Shown here: piece by piece, positions 38,701 through 52,500 of the stretch
Layout: each line of letters begins with the position of its first letter
Position numbering within the stretch: the first letter of the stretch is position 1
DNA from: Dermatophagoides farinae
Lineage: Eukaryota; Arthropoda; Arachnida; Sarcoptiformes; Pyroglyphidae
Reading direction: 5' to 3'
Assembly (NCBI RefSeq): GCF_024713945.1
Contig: NC_134684.1
Coordinates: 4,347,001-4,411,000, forward strand
Length of the DNA stretch: 64,000 nucleotides
Position numbers and translations under genes: made by a program
The notes under the pieces: model-generated
Database searches by the model: none
What the model saw: the letters and a program-made list of their open reading frames with translations, nothing else
Told to the model about the DNA's origin: nothing

Positions 38701-39564
38701 TTAATGATTAGAATTAGAATCATTGCCATTATGTGGATCATCTGATGAATTTGGATTGCGTGTTTTTTCAATAATTGACAGTAGTACCATGATAACAATC
38801 CAGATAACGAATATCCAGACAGCAACGATAATACCACATTTTTCAGTTACACTTTCAATATGCCACCATTTTCTTTGTTCATTTCTATTGATGTTAAGTG
38901 GTCGCAATCGACGGCGACGATTACGTTTTCGGCCATTAGTTAGCATTTGCTCTGAACCTTCATCGTTGTCTCCATCATAATCGGTGGATTGTTCAGAGAG
39001 ATCACATACGAAAATAAAATCGTTTGATGATGGTGATGGGGGTGGTGCTAACGGAACATAAACATCATAGTCATCACTAAAATCAAGCTGATTCTGTTGA
39101 TAATTGAAATTAAAATCAGGATTTTCAAATCGATCATCATTATTGTTCATATCATTGTTATCCACTTCATGATCAGTCCCACCGGTAGCCATAACTGAAC
39201 TTGCTTGAGGAACATGCGGAATTATTGTTTCACTTAAATCAAGAGTAGTTTGTGTTACATCAACATATTCCGGAAAGGCCACTGCGATGTCAAATTCATT
39301 AGCATTACAACAGGGTGTACAACGTGGGCTGGATCGCCATTCTACATCATTATAATGCGTATCATTCGTATAATAATCAAGCCAACGAAATTCACGTGAT
39401 ATTTCACTTTCAGTTCCGATTCGTTCATCAAATTGACTAGATGTCTCAGCATATTCCGAAGGATCATTAATAATAAGCATTTCATTATCGCTGTTGTTGT
39501 TAGTGATGTCAGCCATTGTGGTTGTTGTAGTGTTGGTGGTGGCAGTGACTGTTTTTTGATCCAT
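38701..39564 (-). CDS. Intronless gene, acidic C-terminally membrane-anchored protein of unknown function
   Basis: A 287-residue uninterrupted frame, by far the longest in this 25-kb gap, with balanced codon use unlike the surrounding repeats. I do not recognise the family. There is no signal peptide. The first ~210 residues are acidic and rich in Asn, Asp and Ser, including an SSPRCTPCC motif (about 78-86) and a proline-rich patch (VPLAPPPSPSS). A basic cluster (KRNRRRRLRPL, about 213-223) precedes one strong transmembrane helix (about 243-265, starting CGIIVAVWIF), with a short hydrophilic tail of 22 residues. This layout suggests a tail-anchored or type II membrane protein with a cytosolic N-terminus. 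It lies on the opposite strand within what is probably the long first intron of the Gli gene. The intronless state could reflect retroposition; no paralog is visible here. Confidence 0.7.
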   Translation of the reverse strand: MDQKTVTATTNTTTTTMADITNNNSDNEMLIINDPSEYAETSSQFDERIGTESEISREFRWLDYYTNDTHYNDVEWRSSPRCTPCCNANEFDIAVAFPEYVDVTQTTLDLSETIIPHVPQASSVMATGGTDHEVDNNDMNNNDDRFENPDFNFNYQQNQLDFSDDYDVYVPLAPPPSPSSNDFIFVCDLSEQSTDYDGDNDEGSEQMLTNGRKRNRRRRLRPLNINRNEQRKWWHIESVTEKCGIIVAVWIFVIWIVIMVLLSIIEKTRNPNSSDDPHNGNDSNSNH

Positions 39565-42500
39565 TGAGATTGATTCAATAGTTTTTTATTATATATGAAT
39601 GAATTGTATGAATTCGAGTTTTTCGATGTAAGAAATAGATGAATTGATTGTGCAACATTTTACACTATTTTATATGATTTCTTGGTAAATTGTTGTCATA
39701 AATTTGGATTTGGATTGTTCCAATCAATTATATAGTAACAGTTCAGTAATTCATCAGTTGAATATTGCTTTTGTATATTAATTAATTAATTAATATAGTT
39801 GTTGTTTCATTCGAATATTTTTCTTCAATCGGTGTACTCGTTCTTTTGCTGGTGGTTGATCCATTGAGAGTTTCTGTTTTTTCTTCCTCTCTGGTTAAAA
39901 TCACATAGATTGTTGGAGATTCTTCGCCACCTTCTTCGGATCAAATCAAACGGTTCGGTCATTACATCGATTGCCGATATACTAAAATCTATCTATATCT
40001 CATTATTATTCATATATTATGGCGATATTGTTGTTGTTATCGATTCAACTTTTTCTTTTGTCTTTTCAAACGGCAAAATCTCACGCACACAGACAAAGCC
40101 AAGAAACCAAATGATTTTTCTTTCACATTTGTCGATTGAGTTTGTGTGACTAGCACACATCTGTAAAAATTGTCGAAAATATAAAACAGCACACACTAAC
40201 ACTAACACTAACACACTAGTTTCTATTCTGGTTCAGTTTTTTTTCAAAATGTCTGGCCATGTAGAAAAGGTTTCCATAAACAATTTTTTTCGTTTTTCGC
40301 TTCGTTTCGAAACCCTTTTGGTTGTTTAATGTTTGAGGCAATTTTAAGTGTTCAAAGATCTTTCTTTCTTTGATTGTGATCACATGACCGACAATGATAA
40401 TGATGCTGCAAACAAAAAAAAAGTTGAACCATATGAATTTCATTCTTTGTACTTTTGTACTTTGATTTTGTTGGTTCGGTCATCATCATTTGAGTTTATG
40501 GTTTGCAAAGAACTGATAGTTTTCTCCAGTAATTATCATTCACAAACACACAACACCCAAATGATGCTGATATCCAAAATTTAACTCGAAAAAATTGGTA
40601 GTGACGATTAGTTTTTCGCCGCCGTAAAACTCACATGCACATGGTGTTCAAACTGTTTTGTGAAAATTATCACTGATGGCGGCAACGTTTCAGTATGCGA
40701 ACGAATGAAGAACGAAAGAAAAATAGATTCATGTAACCCTTCAACTGACCTTTCGTTGTTTTGCTTTTGTGTTTTGTATTCATAATTTATGTCATCGTTA
40801 ACATTTTTTCGTTTTTTGTGGCTAATGCTGATATACTGATGATAATAATAATTTTAAAATTTTCACACAACAAATTCCGATTGATTTGAAAGAATTTTTT
40901 TCTTCCAAATATCAAATGTTGTGTCGGGCGTCACCAGTGTGTATGTACATGTGAAAGAGAAAAAACACAAAACTATACGCCCATTCTTATCATTTCATAG
41001 TTAAAAAATAGAAACAGTACTGAGGTACTGCGTGTGTGTGTATTAGTATAATACACGATGTATATAGCTAACCAAACACATTGAACATAAATTCATCATT
41101 CATCATCATTTACACTATATATGTAGTGCGCACACACACACACACACACAAATACTTTCAAAAAAGATACACATATTGCACACACATACATACAAGGCGC
41201 TATATGCGAATTGGGTGCTATATATTGCCCTTTCTCATTATGCAATTCTTCTTTCTTCTTGAATTCAATTGAATCTTGGTCAATCTATATATAGTGTTTC
41301 GATAAAGTTATCAATGCAATGTTTTTCTTCTTTTTCTTCAAATTTCAATTTACCGGTTTTTTATTGAAAATCAAACAAACAAACAGACAAACAAACAAAC
41401 AAAACGAAAAAATGCTAATAAAACGCAATAAATCATTTGTTGTTTTTTGGTCAAAATTTTTATTTTGGGCTTCATTTTCCATTCATTTTCATTCTTTATC
41501 TGGATAATGATGATATTCATTGAATTGTTTGCTTTGTTTGTTTAAAGCTTTTGTTGTTGTTAACGATTTTTTCTTCACTTGTATGACATGTTGTTGTTTT
41601 GAATAAATTATTACATTATATCTAATACATTGCACACATCATCTCATCGTTGTGAAGAATTGATGCGAAAAAACAGCAACAACAACAACAACAACAACAA
41701 CAAAGATTTCGTGACTCTGAATAAGATTATGATATGATGATGAACAAGGAAAAAACAAGCATTACCTGTGTGTGTGATATAACTTTTCTCATTTTGTTAT
41801 CTTTGAATAAATACTTTTTTTTAGAAAAAAAGTGATACTTTTCTCCATCAATCTTGCCTAGAATGGTATTTATTTATTCCAGTTGGTTATATTATTTTGG
41901 CCATTTCAATTTATTTGTGATTATCGATTTCTCGAGATTCCAGTTTATTTGATTCACTAAAAAAATGATTGAATGATTTCATCTGGACTTGAACAATCTG
42001 TATTTGTTGTTGTTACGACCATCATCGTTGTTGTTGATTTGTTTTTTATTATTCATTGTAATCACCATCATCATCATTCGGAATTAACATAATTTTTCGA
42101 CGCTGATGTTTGGCACGCACACAAAACACACGTTATGAACCTTGGAAACTTTTCATCGGCTTCACCAATGATGATTTGCAGTTGGAATTTTTTTTTATTT
42201 GACCTATACACGGGTACCTTTGGTGATTCACAAGTGATCGTGTGTTTGTTTATTCGTTTTTTGTTTGTTTGTGCATGTGTATGTGATCAGAATTTGTAAT
42301 TGTGTTATTCAAGATTTGTGTCGATTGTCATCTGGCTAGCTTCAGCTTCTGTTTTAAGATTTGTGAAACAAGATGTTTTGATTTTCTGGTTTGTTTTTTG
42401 TTGTTGTCCAATTGTCCAATGAAAAATGATTTGATTGTAATAAGCAAGAATAAGAATGAAATTTGTAACAACAGTGACAATCATTGTATTGTGAAAGACT

Positions 42501-43558
42501 GACAATGATTGAGAATGATGATGATGATGATGGTTTGAATTTATTATTTTTTTTTTCTTATTTCTTATTCCATTTGAATGAATGTTGAGTTTCGAACAAA
42601 TTGGAAATGTTCATACTGTTCACTTGCTTGTTTGTCTAACAACATTATTTATTATTCATGATGATGATATGGTGATTCTATCCATCTTTCTACCAACGAA
42701 AACAAAGTCAAACCGATTTCATTTTTGAAATCTGAATGAATCTATTCTTCTGTTTGGTTGTGGAGGGCCAATTTGTATTCGCGGTTGAATGAATTATGGC
42801 AAATTATCACCGGCCATGGGCTATTTTCATTTTTCGATCGGTCCCTTTTTTTCTGTGTTGAACCTTGTACGAAGAGAAAGAAATTCAATGAATTCAATGA
42901 ATACAATTGAATCTCATTCATCATTTCGATTCGCAGACAATCGAATTCTATAGTCCCATCCTATAGTGATAACTTTGAATTAATTGAATTCTTTCTTTGA
43001 AATTTAGAATTTCCATTGTTTAATTACATAATACATAATGATATTACTGTGGATTATTGTGGATTTGGAAGAAACACATTGTCTTTTCGTTTGATGCACG
43101 TGTGCATAAGTAATAAACAGTAGCCAGTAGTAGTGTATTGATTGAGTATTGTATCGCGAAACTTTTGGAATTTGTTTGTTTGTTGTCTATTGTTATTGCT
43201 GTGTACCTGGCACCACAGGTTCTTTTATTCTTGCAGAAAAATCATAGAAAAAAATGATTTGAACAAAATCATCGATCAAATAAAATCATTCGATTCTGAC
43301 AACCAATCAAAAACAATTGTTTTGGCTGTCTGTGCCTGACTCGATGATGATCATTACTACCTTTTTCCTTGAGTTTTGATGTAATATTTTTCTGTTTTGG
43401 AGATGAAATCAAATGTTTGTGTTGTTGTTTTTTTATTTCCATAAATGTTTTGGATACCAGTTTGGTTTGTTTGTTCAATTCAACATTGTGATGGACAACT
43501 TTATTACTTGATTAATCAATCAGCTAATTGATCAAATTTTTTTTCTTTCTCATTGCAG
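39565..43558. other. Non-coding stretch upstream of the first Gli coding exon
   Basis: T-rich DNA with ATTA, CACTAA, CA and ACAA simple repeats and no supported exon. The first few hundred bases should hold the promoter of the minus-strand gene that starts at 39564; the rest is probably Gli intron. Confidence 0.5.
41131..41150. repeat. (CA)10 microsatellite
   Basis: Uninterrupted CA dinucleotide run in non-coding DNA. Confidence 0.95.
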
Positions 43559-46500
43559 GTAGCACAGCGAAATTTTTGATGGATAACATCTTGCGATTAT
43601 CAAAAATTTATTGATTTTTTGGCTAATAATGGATTATGAAAAAAAATCATTTACATAATCATCATCAATTAATTTTTCTATTCGACCAAATCATACAAGA
43701 ATCGATTGATTTTCGTCATTTGAATTTGTTTTGACTCTCAATATGGAACCCCATTTTGGTAAGTTTTCCTTTCACCCATTTTTCCAAAAAAGATTGCATA
43801 CATAAAAACCATTCTTAGTTGATTTGGTGTGATCATTGCAAGACATACATATGAAATGAAACTTTAGTGAATAAATATAGGATTTCCATTTTTCAATTTG
43901 TCAGTGAAGGAAAGAAAATGATAAAATTTAATTAGCAAACACACTAGCATCATGATATTCGTGACGCTTCATTCGCATTGATTATAGCATCATTCTCGAA
44001 TCAATCTATCGATCACGGGTGGTGAATAGACACGAAACACAATGTCTTAATTTTCTTTTCCTCATATGCCATCATTCTCACACACAAACACGATTCTAAC
44101 ACACGATTATCGATATTCGAGGATATCGAATGAATCAATTTTTTCTCTCTTCTGCGGCCATCGTTTTCCACAGAGAACAGAGAGAAAGAAAAAAATGGCT
44201 TCTGGCTTTTTGACTTTTTTTCATCATCATCATCATGGATTCAGCTTTCACTATCTTTAGGACTGAGTATTCTTTCTTAGTCACTGTTTTTGGTTGTATC
44301 CATCCATCATCAATGATGATTATGGATTGGGTTGAATCCAATTCAGTTCATATTCTCGAATCACAAGAACAATTTGTTCGTGCAAAAAAACGAGAAAAGT
44401 CGAACATATCGAATCAATGCGAGAGGTGAAAAAGGTGAAGAAGGTGAAGAAACAGCAAAAATTTGTTTTTTCTTTGGCGAACAGGTGGTTGACTGATGAT
44501 GATGATGATGGTCATGGCCATGGCGATGCTGAATAGTGAATGGTGTGGCGGTCAATCAAGTCGATGACCAAATATAACAAGCTCAACAACCTACCCGAGC
44601 TACCTTATCCTCATCATTCTCCAATGATGAGGATGGTGATGGGCCACATCTTGGTTTTTTTTCGTTAAAAATCAAGTCTATCGAAGTCATTTCTTCATCT
44701 TCAATTCGAAGGGTCTTTTTGAATCACCATTCGTGATATGTTGTTGTTGTTGTTGTTCGGTTTGCTTGATTCGAGATAAATAAATTAGTTGGGAGATTTT
44801 TTTCTTGCTTGATTTATGAAATGAAAATTAGGCAGCAACAAACTTTGTGTACATTTTTTTAATAAACATATATGGCTTGAAGCCATCATCATCATGATTG
44901 GCCGCTCTTCACCGGGTAATCATCAGGATGATGGTGATTTTGATGTCTTTATTATTGTTGTTATTTGAAAATGCCCATTAGTACTGGTTGGATATTTATA
45001 TGAGAAAAAATGATTTTTCAATATTTGCAAATTGCCATTTGAGGATTTATTAAAATTTTTTTTTTCATTTACATCACTTAGGTTTACCATTCAATAATGG
45101 AACAGCTGCTGCTTCTACTACCACGGCCTTTCCATTGGTACTTCCCATTGATCAACGTACACACGAAGGTAAGAAGCATGGTTTTCTGCTTTTTGTTGTT
45201 GTCGTTCTTGTTAAATTCATTATCGCATCATTTTCATTACATTGCAGATTAATTAATTTTTCGGTCTTGAAGACCTGTTTGTGTTAGTGTGTGTAATTAA
45301 TTGAGACTGAATCGAGAATTCGATAGAGATGTTTTGAGAGATTTTTTATTTTGCATGACGAAATCTATAATCCACAGTGCTTAGTGATTTATCGATCCAA
45401 CGCAATGATGATAACTTTTGTTTCATAATTCTTATGTTTTTCTATTCAAAAAGGTCGTTATAATCTATGGAGTTCATTATCGGCCGCACCACATCATCCT
45501 ATCCATCACCATCATCATCATACGAATGGTGTTACATCGCCAACATCTCCAGCACCGGCAACGGCGGCAGCAGCTGCCGCTTCCGTTGCGTATGCAGCAG
45601 CAGCAGCATCGGCAGCTGCTGCTGTAAGCCGTTTGTCACCATATGATCATCATGGATTCTATCCATCACCATTTCATCATCCTCATAATCATCTTAATCA
45701 TCATCTGCATCCGGCACATCATCATCATCATCATCATTCAAATTCGCATTCGGCGGCGGCTGCTGCTGCAGCAGCGGCAGCAGCTGCAGCCGCTGCCGCT
45801 GCCGCATCCAGTCCAACAGCCCTTTCACTTCGTGGCCTATCAAGTCCAGGTTAGTTTCATTGTTTGTTTGAATTTCGTCATGATATATCGAGTAACATAA
45901 TAACGAATAACGCCCGGGCAATGGATTTTCATTAATCAAGTGAAACAAAATGCCTGCCCATTGTCGAAGATGATCTAGGTTTTTCGTTTTGCTAATTAAA
46001 AACCAAAATAACAATCTTGCACGAATGAAATTTCAATGTAGCAAAGAAAGGCTCCACCTTTTTGTTTTTTTGTGGGCAAAATCAATGAAGAAAAAATTAA
46101 CGAATGATGAATCCGGATTTGAGGAGCGGTAGTGTTTTTTTTTTGTTTGTTTCCATTTTCCATATTCATCTCCATGTCGTGTGAATGTGCACGTTTTTTT
46201 TCCTTTTTCAAAATATGTTGGTTGCCCTAGTTTCAAGTCAAGTTTCTATTGAAACCACACCTCTATTCTCCTCTCTATTGTTTGCAAGACAAAAGTATTT
46301 GAGTCTAATTGAAAAATTCTTTAGATTGAATAATTTTATCATATCATCATCATCGTTGCACGAATTCCAGAATGTCAACCATATCAATGATGATTCGATC
46401 AAATCTATTGAATCTAGATACAAACATCTTTATATTTGACATGAGAATGGTGATGAGCTGTGTATAATCATATTTTGACAGGTATCATCACCATATGTTG

Positions 46501-49500
46501 TTGTTGATAGATAGATAAGATTGATTTCGTTATTCACGGGTGGAGTTGTTTTTGTCCGTCTGTCGTCCATCATTATCATGTCTTATTTAAAGTTTTTGAA
46601 AAACAATTTGCGATAGTCCATTGGTCATCACCAACGTTTTGAAGATAATTGAAAATCATTGATGAGTTGAAAGATGAAAGTTTTTTTCTTTTCTTCAAAG
46701 ATTGTTACACCTGTGTGTGTGTGCAATTGAAAAAGTGAATTGGAATTCAATTTTCTTTTCCCGATAACTTGAAATTGAATTGGTGCAATGAATCGATCGA
46801 TAAGAATTGGGTCGTTTGTTGTTTTCAACCTTGCTCTGCTGCTGTTTTTTTTTTTTTTTTTTTTTTTGATTGATCTAGTCGGTGAAAATACAAAGTAAAG
46901 TACAAGAATTGAATTTGCAAATTGAATGATGATTATCATTTCCTGTTTCGTTTTCTTTCAGTTTAGTTCTTGGGTCTTTGATCATTTGATCATTTGATCA
47001 TGAACACAACCCAATAATTTCAATGTTGATGATGATACGTCCTGTGTGTTTGGTTGTCTGTGTTTATAGACATTCACACATCATTGATTGAAAAAGCGTT
47101 TTTCGATTATGAATACCACCAAACGTAAAAAACATTGAAGAAGCGTCAAGCATCACCGATGCTGGTTGAACATGATGACAACCGAATGTAAATGTAAATG
47201 AAATGGTGATTGGAAATGTTGATTTTGAAATCTGAAAGCAGTTGCCATAAATTAGCCATCATAATTCTAGCCAGTGTTGCTTGACCACATGACCGTCATG
47301 AATATTGCAATGTGATAAGGACAGAATTTGTAGTGTCTCTCATTATGATCATGGTGTGTTTGTTGCATAATTTAATGTAAGATATGGTTTGTTTCACTTT
47401 GCTGGTCATGTAATCAAGAAGACTTGACATTTTTTGATTTCGTTTCAAAGATATTGACCACTTTATTCAGAAGTAAGGGTATATCTTTGCATGTACATCA
47501 TGCTCTTTTCACCGATTATTTATTATCGAATTTGTTCATTTTATCGCAAGAATTTTCAATCAAGTTTGTACTTTTTTCAATCATAAATTTAGTTTCGTCA
47601 CATCAGATAGTGATTCAAGTTGGATTTTTCTCATTTTCTTTTTTATTTACAAAAATGGAAATTTTTCGAAAGAAATTCCTAATTGTTTTATTGTGTTGTC
47701 ATAATCATTATATTGGCAAATTGATAAAAAAAAAATGCAAACACTGGCATTTTTCATGGTTTGAAAATCAAAATCTTCTGGTCAAGTTGAATGTCATTTG
47801 GCCAAGAAACCAGTGATGATTTTATATACAAGTTTCAGTGAACAAAAAATGCGACGATATGATAACCAGATAACAACTAAACCGACTATAAACTGAAAGT
47901 CTTTCGAATGATGATTTTATGATTGGCCACACTTTGTTCAGTTTTCAGTTTAAACAGAAAGAATTATCGTTTAATGATTCGACAACGATGGCGACATAGA
48001 CATACTAAACATATTCATTTCGATGATGATGATGATGTGATAAAGATCAAGATTACACCTGACATTTGGTGTCTATAAATCTGTTTGTTAGTTGGTTTGA
48101 TGTACGTCATCTCTTGCAAATTAATTAACTGATAATTGCAAGTTCACCGTCATTTTATCGTTTCATTCATTCAATGGAGAGAAAATGTTTATCGAAATTC
48201 ATAAATTATGTCAATGTCAATGTCATTGATGGATTGATGGATTGATTTTGGCAAAAGTTTGCTCAATTATAGATCAATAGTCAATTTTCAAGCATGATTA
48301 CTTTGTTTATAATTTAATGAAATTTTCTTTATCATTTTTTCTCTCGTCTATATTAGAATTAGCAATGTCACCGACATTACATCCAGATTATCTGCAACAA
48401 ATGAGCTTATTAAATCAACGCATGGCCGCATCAATGGCAGCGCTTTCTGGTCAAACACCCCCATCATCTACATCATCATCGTCGTCGTCCTCGTCATCAT
48501 CATCCGGATCCGGAGTAAATGCCGAAAACGGAATTGTCAATGCAAATAATTCGACAGCTGTACAGGCGGCTGCTGCTGCAGCAGCATTTCTAAATAATCC
48601 AGCTGCCGTTGCTGCAGCTGTTGCTGCTGTATCCGCATCCGCTGCTAATACGAGTGAGTCACCAATTGCCATGAATAATACACATTGTCAACCATCGATA
48701 ACGAATGGAACCACAACGTTATCGAATAGTTCATCAATTGAACAACAATCAGCCACAACAACAACGACGATGACGACGACGACGACGACCACCACCACAG
48801 CGACAACAACACCACTATTTCGTACACCAAGTTCGACATCACAACAAATTCATATTAATCGTAAACGAGCCTTAAGTGCATCCTCATACAATAATGACAC
48901 AATGTTTGATATTAATTCAATGATACGTTTCTCACCGAATTCCTTGGTTTCATTTGTAAATGGATCTCGTTCATCATCGGCTGCATCTGGTTCATATGGG
49001 CATCTAAGTGCAGGTAAAACAATCACGTAATTTATTATTAATTTTTCCACAAAAACAACAACAACAACAACAACAACATGATCACCATCACCAACAACAT
49101 ATATCGTCGGGCGTGTCTAGATGTTTAGATGTATCTTTATCGATCGTTGATGTTTGTTTTCTTCGTTGTTGTTGTTGTTTACCTGTCCAATATCAATCTG
49201 AGATCACCTGTGTGTGGGTCTATTTTTTTATATAGGAGAATTGAAAATGAATATATGAATTTTTTCGTCGAAACGAGAGAAATTCATGCTGTGATGCTTG
49301 AAATTCTCTCGTTTCTCCACTGATGATGAGGATGTTGTATCATATTGAATGTCGTTGGCCGTCGCATTAAGAGAAATTGAAATGTTGTCGTGGTTGTTGT
49401 CATAATCACCCAACAGTCAAGTCAGCATCAGTTTAATGATCTTGATTTCAAAGACGATGATGCTGATGACAGCATCGATGATGAGAATACATAGAGTGAA

Positions 49501-52500
49501 AACAAGAAGAAAAATAAATTCTAAAAGTGAAATATAATCGTATGTTGTCCATATCTTTAAAACAATAATGACAATGATGATATGATCATGTCTAGATTTT
49601 AGGATAGTTTTCGAATGCCATCCAAGATATCAGATTTCAAAAATTTGCATTCGATTTTTTACCTTGTTGTATATGATTCCCATTGACGGTGGATGGAAAT
49701 TTTGTGGTCAACAACAATGACAAGGTCAAAGGCTGCAGCATGTTAATTTTGCTGTTGACACTCTGAAATTCAAATTCCAAATGACGATGATAATAATGTA
49801 GAGTTTTATTATCATGATTCACTGATTGACAGGCGATGGTTAACAAACGGTGATTACCATTATTTTTTACAATGACAAGGTTGTTGGATAATCCAATTTT
49901 CGAAATCACGCATCCTTATACTAATAATCACTCTATCACTTTATTATTACAAAACCAAAAAGAAATTTTCCAATATTTTTCCGATAATAATAACTAAAAT
50001 GTTTCTAACACTGTTGTTAGAACACACGCAATTGATGATAGCGCCACCAAACGATCATTATTTGTCGTTTGGTCATCATTTTTTCATTGTTATCATCATA
50101 ATCATGATGATCATTTTTAAGATTTTGTTGCTAAATTTTTCCGAGTTGTTGTTGATGTTGTTGATGAGTGATTTGCATGTTTCAATTTTCAATCAATTAT
50201 TATCATTGTTGTTTGCGTGTTTGTCTTATTAACTTGTTTGAATTCTTTATTCAACAGGTACCTTAAGTCCTGCATTCGGAATATCAACATTGGCCAGTAC
50301 TGGAATGTTGCCAACTAGTCTACATCATCTGATGCGGTCACCGATTCTTGGTAGTTCACCATTACTACATCATCATTCGACAAGTCCATCAGCAGCACAT
50401 CATCTATTGAATGGTTCAGCATCACCATTCCATTTTAATCCACACCAATTTCCACATCATTTATCTAATTTACATGTTCAACAATATCCAAATCAACAAC
50501 AACATCAATCATCATCTACATTATTATGTACACCGCCGTTAATACCACCACCACCGAATACGAATTCAATGACAAATTCAACAACAACAACGGCAACGGC
50601 CACAGCAACAACAACAAAACAATCGAATGATCTCACAATACAATCATCATCATTATCGACCACAATAAATCGTGAAACTGCCTCAAATGTTGTCTCATCC
50701 ACTGTTGGTGATTGTGATGATAAACATGGTATGAATAATGTAAAAATGTCTAAACGATCAGATATCGATGTTGGCCATCATCATCATCATCATCATCATC
50801 ATCATTCATCAAATAATAATCAAATGATCAATAATGGACATCTGAAACAATCATCAATAACGACAAATTCATCATCAATGATTGATGACAGTATTGAACC
50901 GGGTGATGATTTTGTTGAAACAAATTGTCATTGGAATGATTGTATCAAGGAATTTTCCACACAACATGACTTGGTCAAACATATCATTGCCGATCATATC
51001 CATACGAATAAGAAGAATTTCATTTGTCGCTGGAAAGATTGTTCTCGAGAAGAAAAACCATTCAAAGCACAATACATGCTAGTCGTACATATGCGCAGAC
51101 ATACGGGTGAAAAGCCGCATAAATGTACATTTGAAGGTAAGCATAAAAGATAGATTCTAGATTGTTTATTTGTCCAATTGAACTCATTCATTCATTCATT
51201 CATTCTCTCATCAAACACACAGGATGTTTAAAGGCATATTCGAGATTGGAAAATCTTAAAACACACTTACGTTCACATACAGGAGAAAAGCCGTATGTAT
51301 GTGAATATCCTACGTGTCAGAAAGCCTTTTCGAACGCTTCGGATCGTGCAAAACACCAGAATCGTACACATTCAAATGAAAAACCATATGCGTGTCGTGT
51401 ACCAGGTTGTTCGAAAAAATATACTGATCCATCGTCATTAAGAAAACATGTTAAAACAGTTCATGGCGCCGAAGTCTATGCAACTAAAAAACACAAAGGC
51501 CTTAATTTAGTCACCGATCCAAACGGTGATCCAACCGACAATAATAGTGGTAAAAGCAGCAGCAGTAATAACAAAAAGAAATGCACCAACAAGTTCATTG
51601 TTCATGCTGAAATCAATGATGATGGTAGCGGTGGGGGATTTATCAATGAATCGATGGCCAATCATCGGTTGTCGGATCATAAATCCGATTATTTTGGCCA
51701 GATGAATGGTTCACCATATAAATCACCATCGAATGGTGATAATTTTTCGCCATCCAGTAATTCATCAAATGGTTCAGGCATGAGTCTTATTTTGTCATTT
51801 AATTATTTCGAGTTTAATTATTTTTCATCATTTCAGGTGGTTATGGGTCTCCACAAAATGTTCAAGATTCGAATGAAAATCAAGGCTATCAAGGTTTATC
51901 AACTCATTCTCCGGGTATTTATGTGGATGCACCGATTAGCGATAATGCCGTTTCGACTACAACCTGTCAGAATAATGGCTTCGATACGGAATGGATAGTG
52001 CCAGCAAACAATGATTTATATGAAGAAAATGGTGGCGATGGTTTTATTCAACAGCCAACAAATTACTCGGATTTCGAAATTGAAGATCCATCCGGCATGA
52101 TTGTTTCCGTGAACGGTAATCGTAATATTGCCAATCACGGTCAATCGATGATACGTTCGAAGAATGTATTTAAAAATAATTTTAAAGCCATAAAAAGCGG
52201 TCTAAAAACTGCGGCAACATGGATTCCGAATATGTTTAATAAATCGAATCGTCGTAGTAATGATAATGATAATGATGGATATGATCATTCACAGAAACAG
52301 ACAAAGTCCTCATCATCGAAAACGAAATTATCACGAAATGATAGCATTAGTTCAAGTTTGCATTCAAATTCATATTATAGTTCAGTATTGGGATCGGATA
52401 ATTCAAACTCGCAATATACGAATAATTCATATTCAACAAACAACAGTAATCAACAACGACAGCAATATGGACAGCAACAACAGCGATATTCTGGATCAAC

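Noticed and set aside
50782-50812. Repeated CAT units resembling a small direct-repeat array
   Set aside because: It is a poly-His tract inside the Gli coding exon, with no spacers; not a CRISPR or other array.
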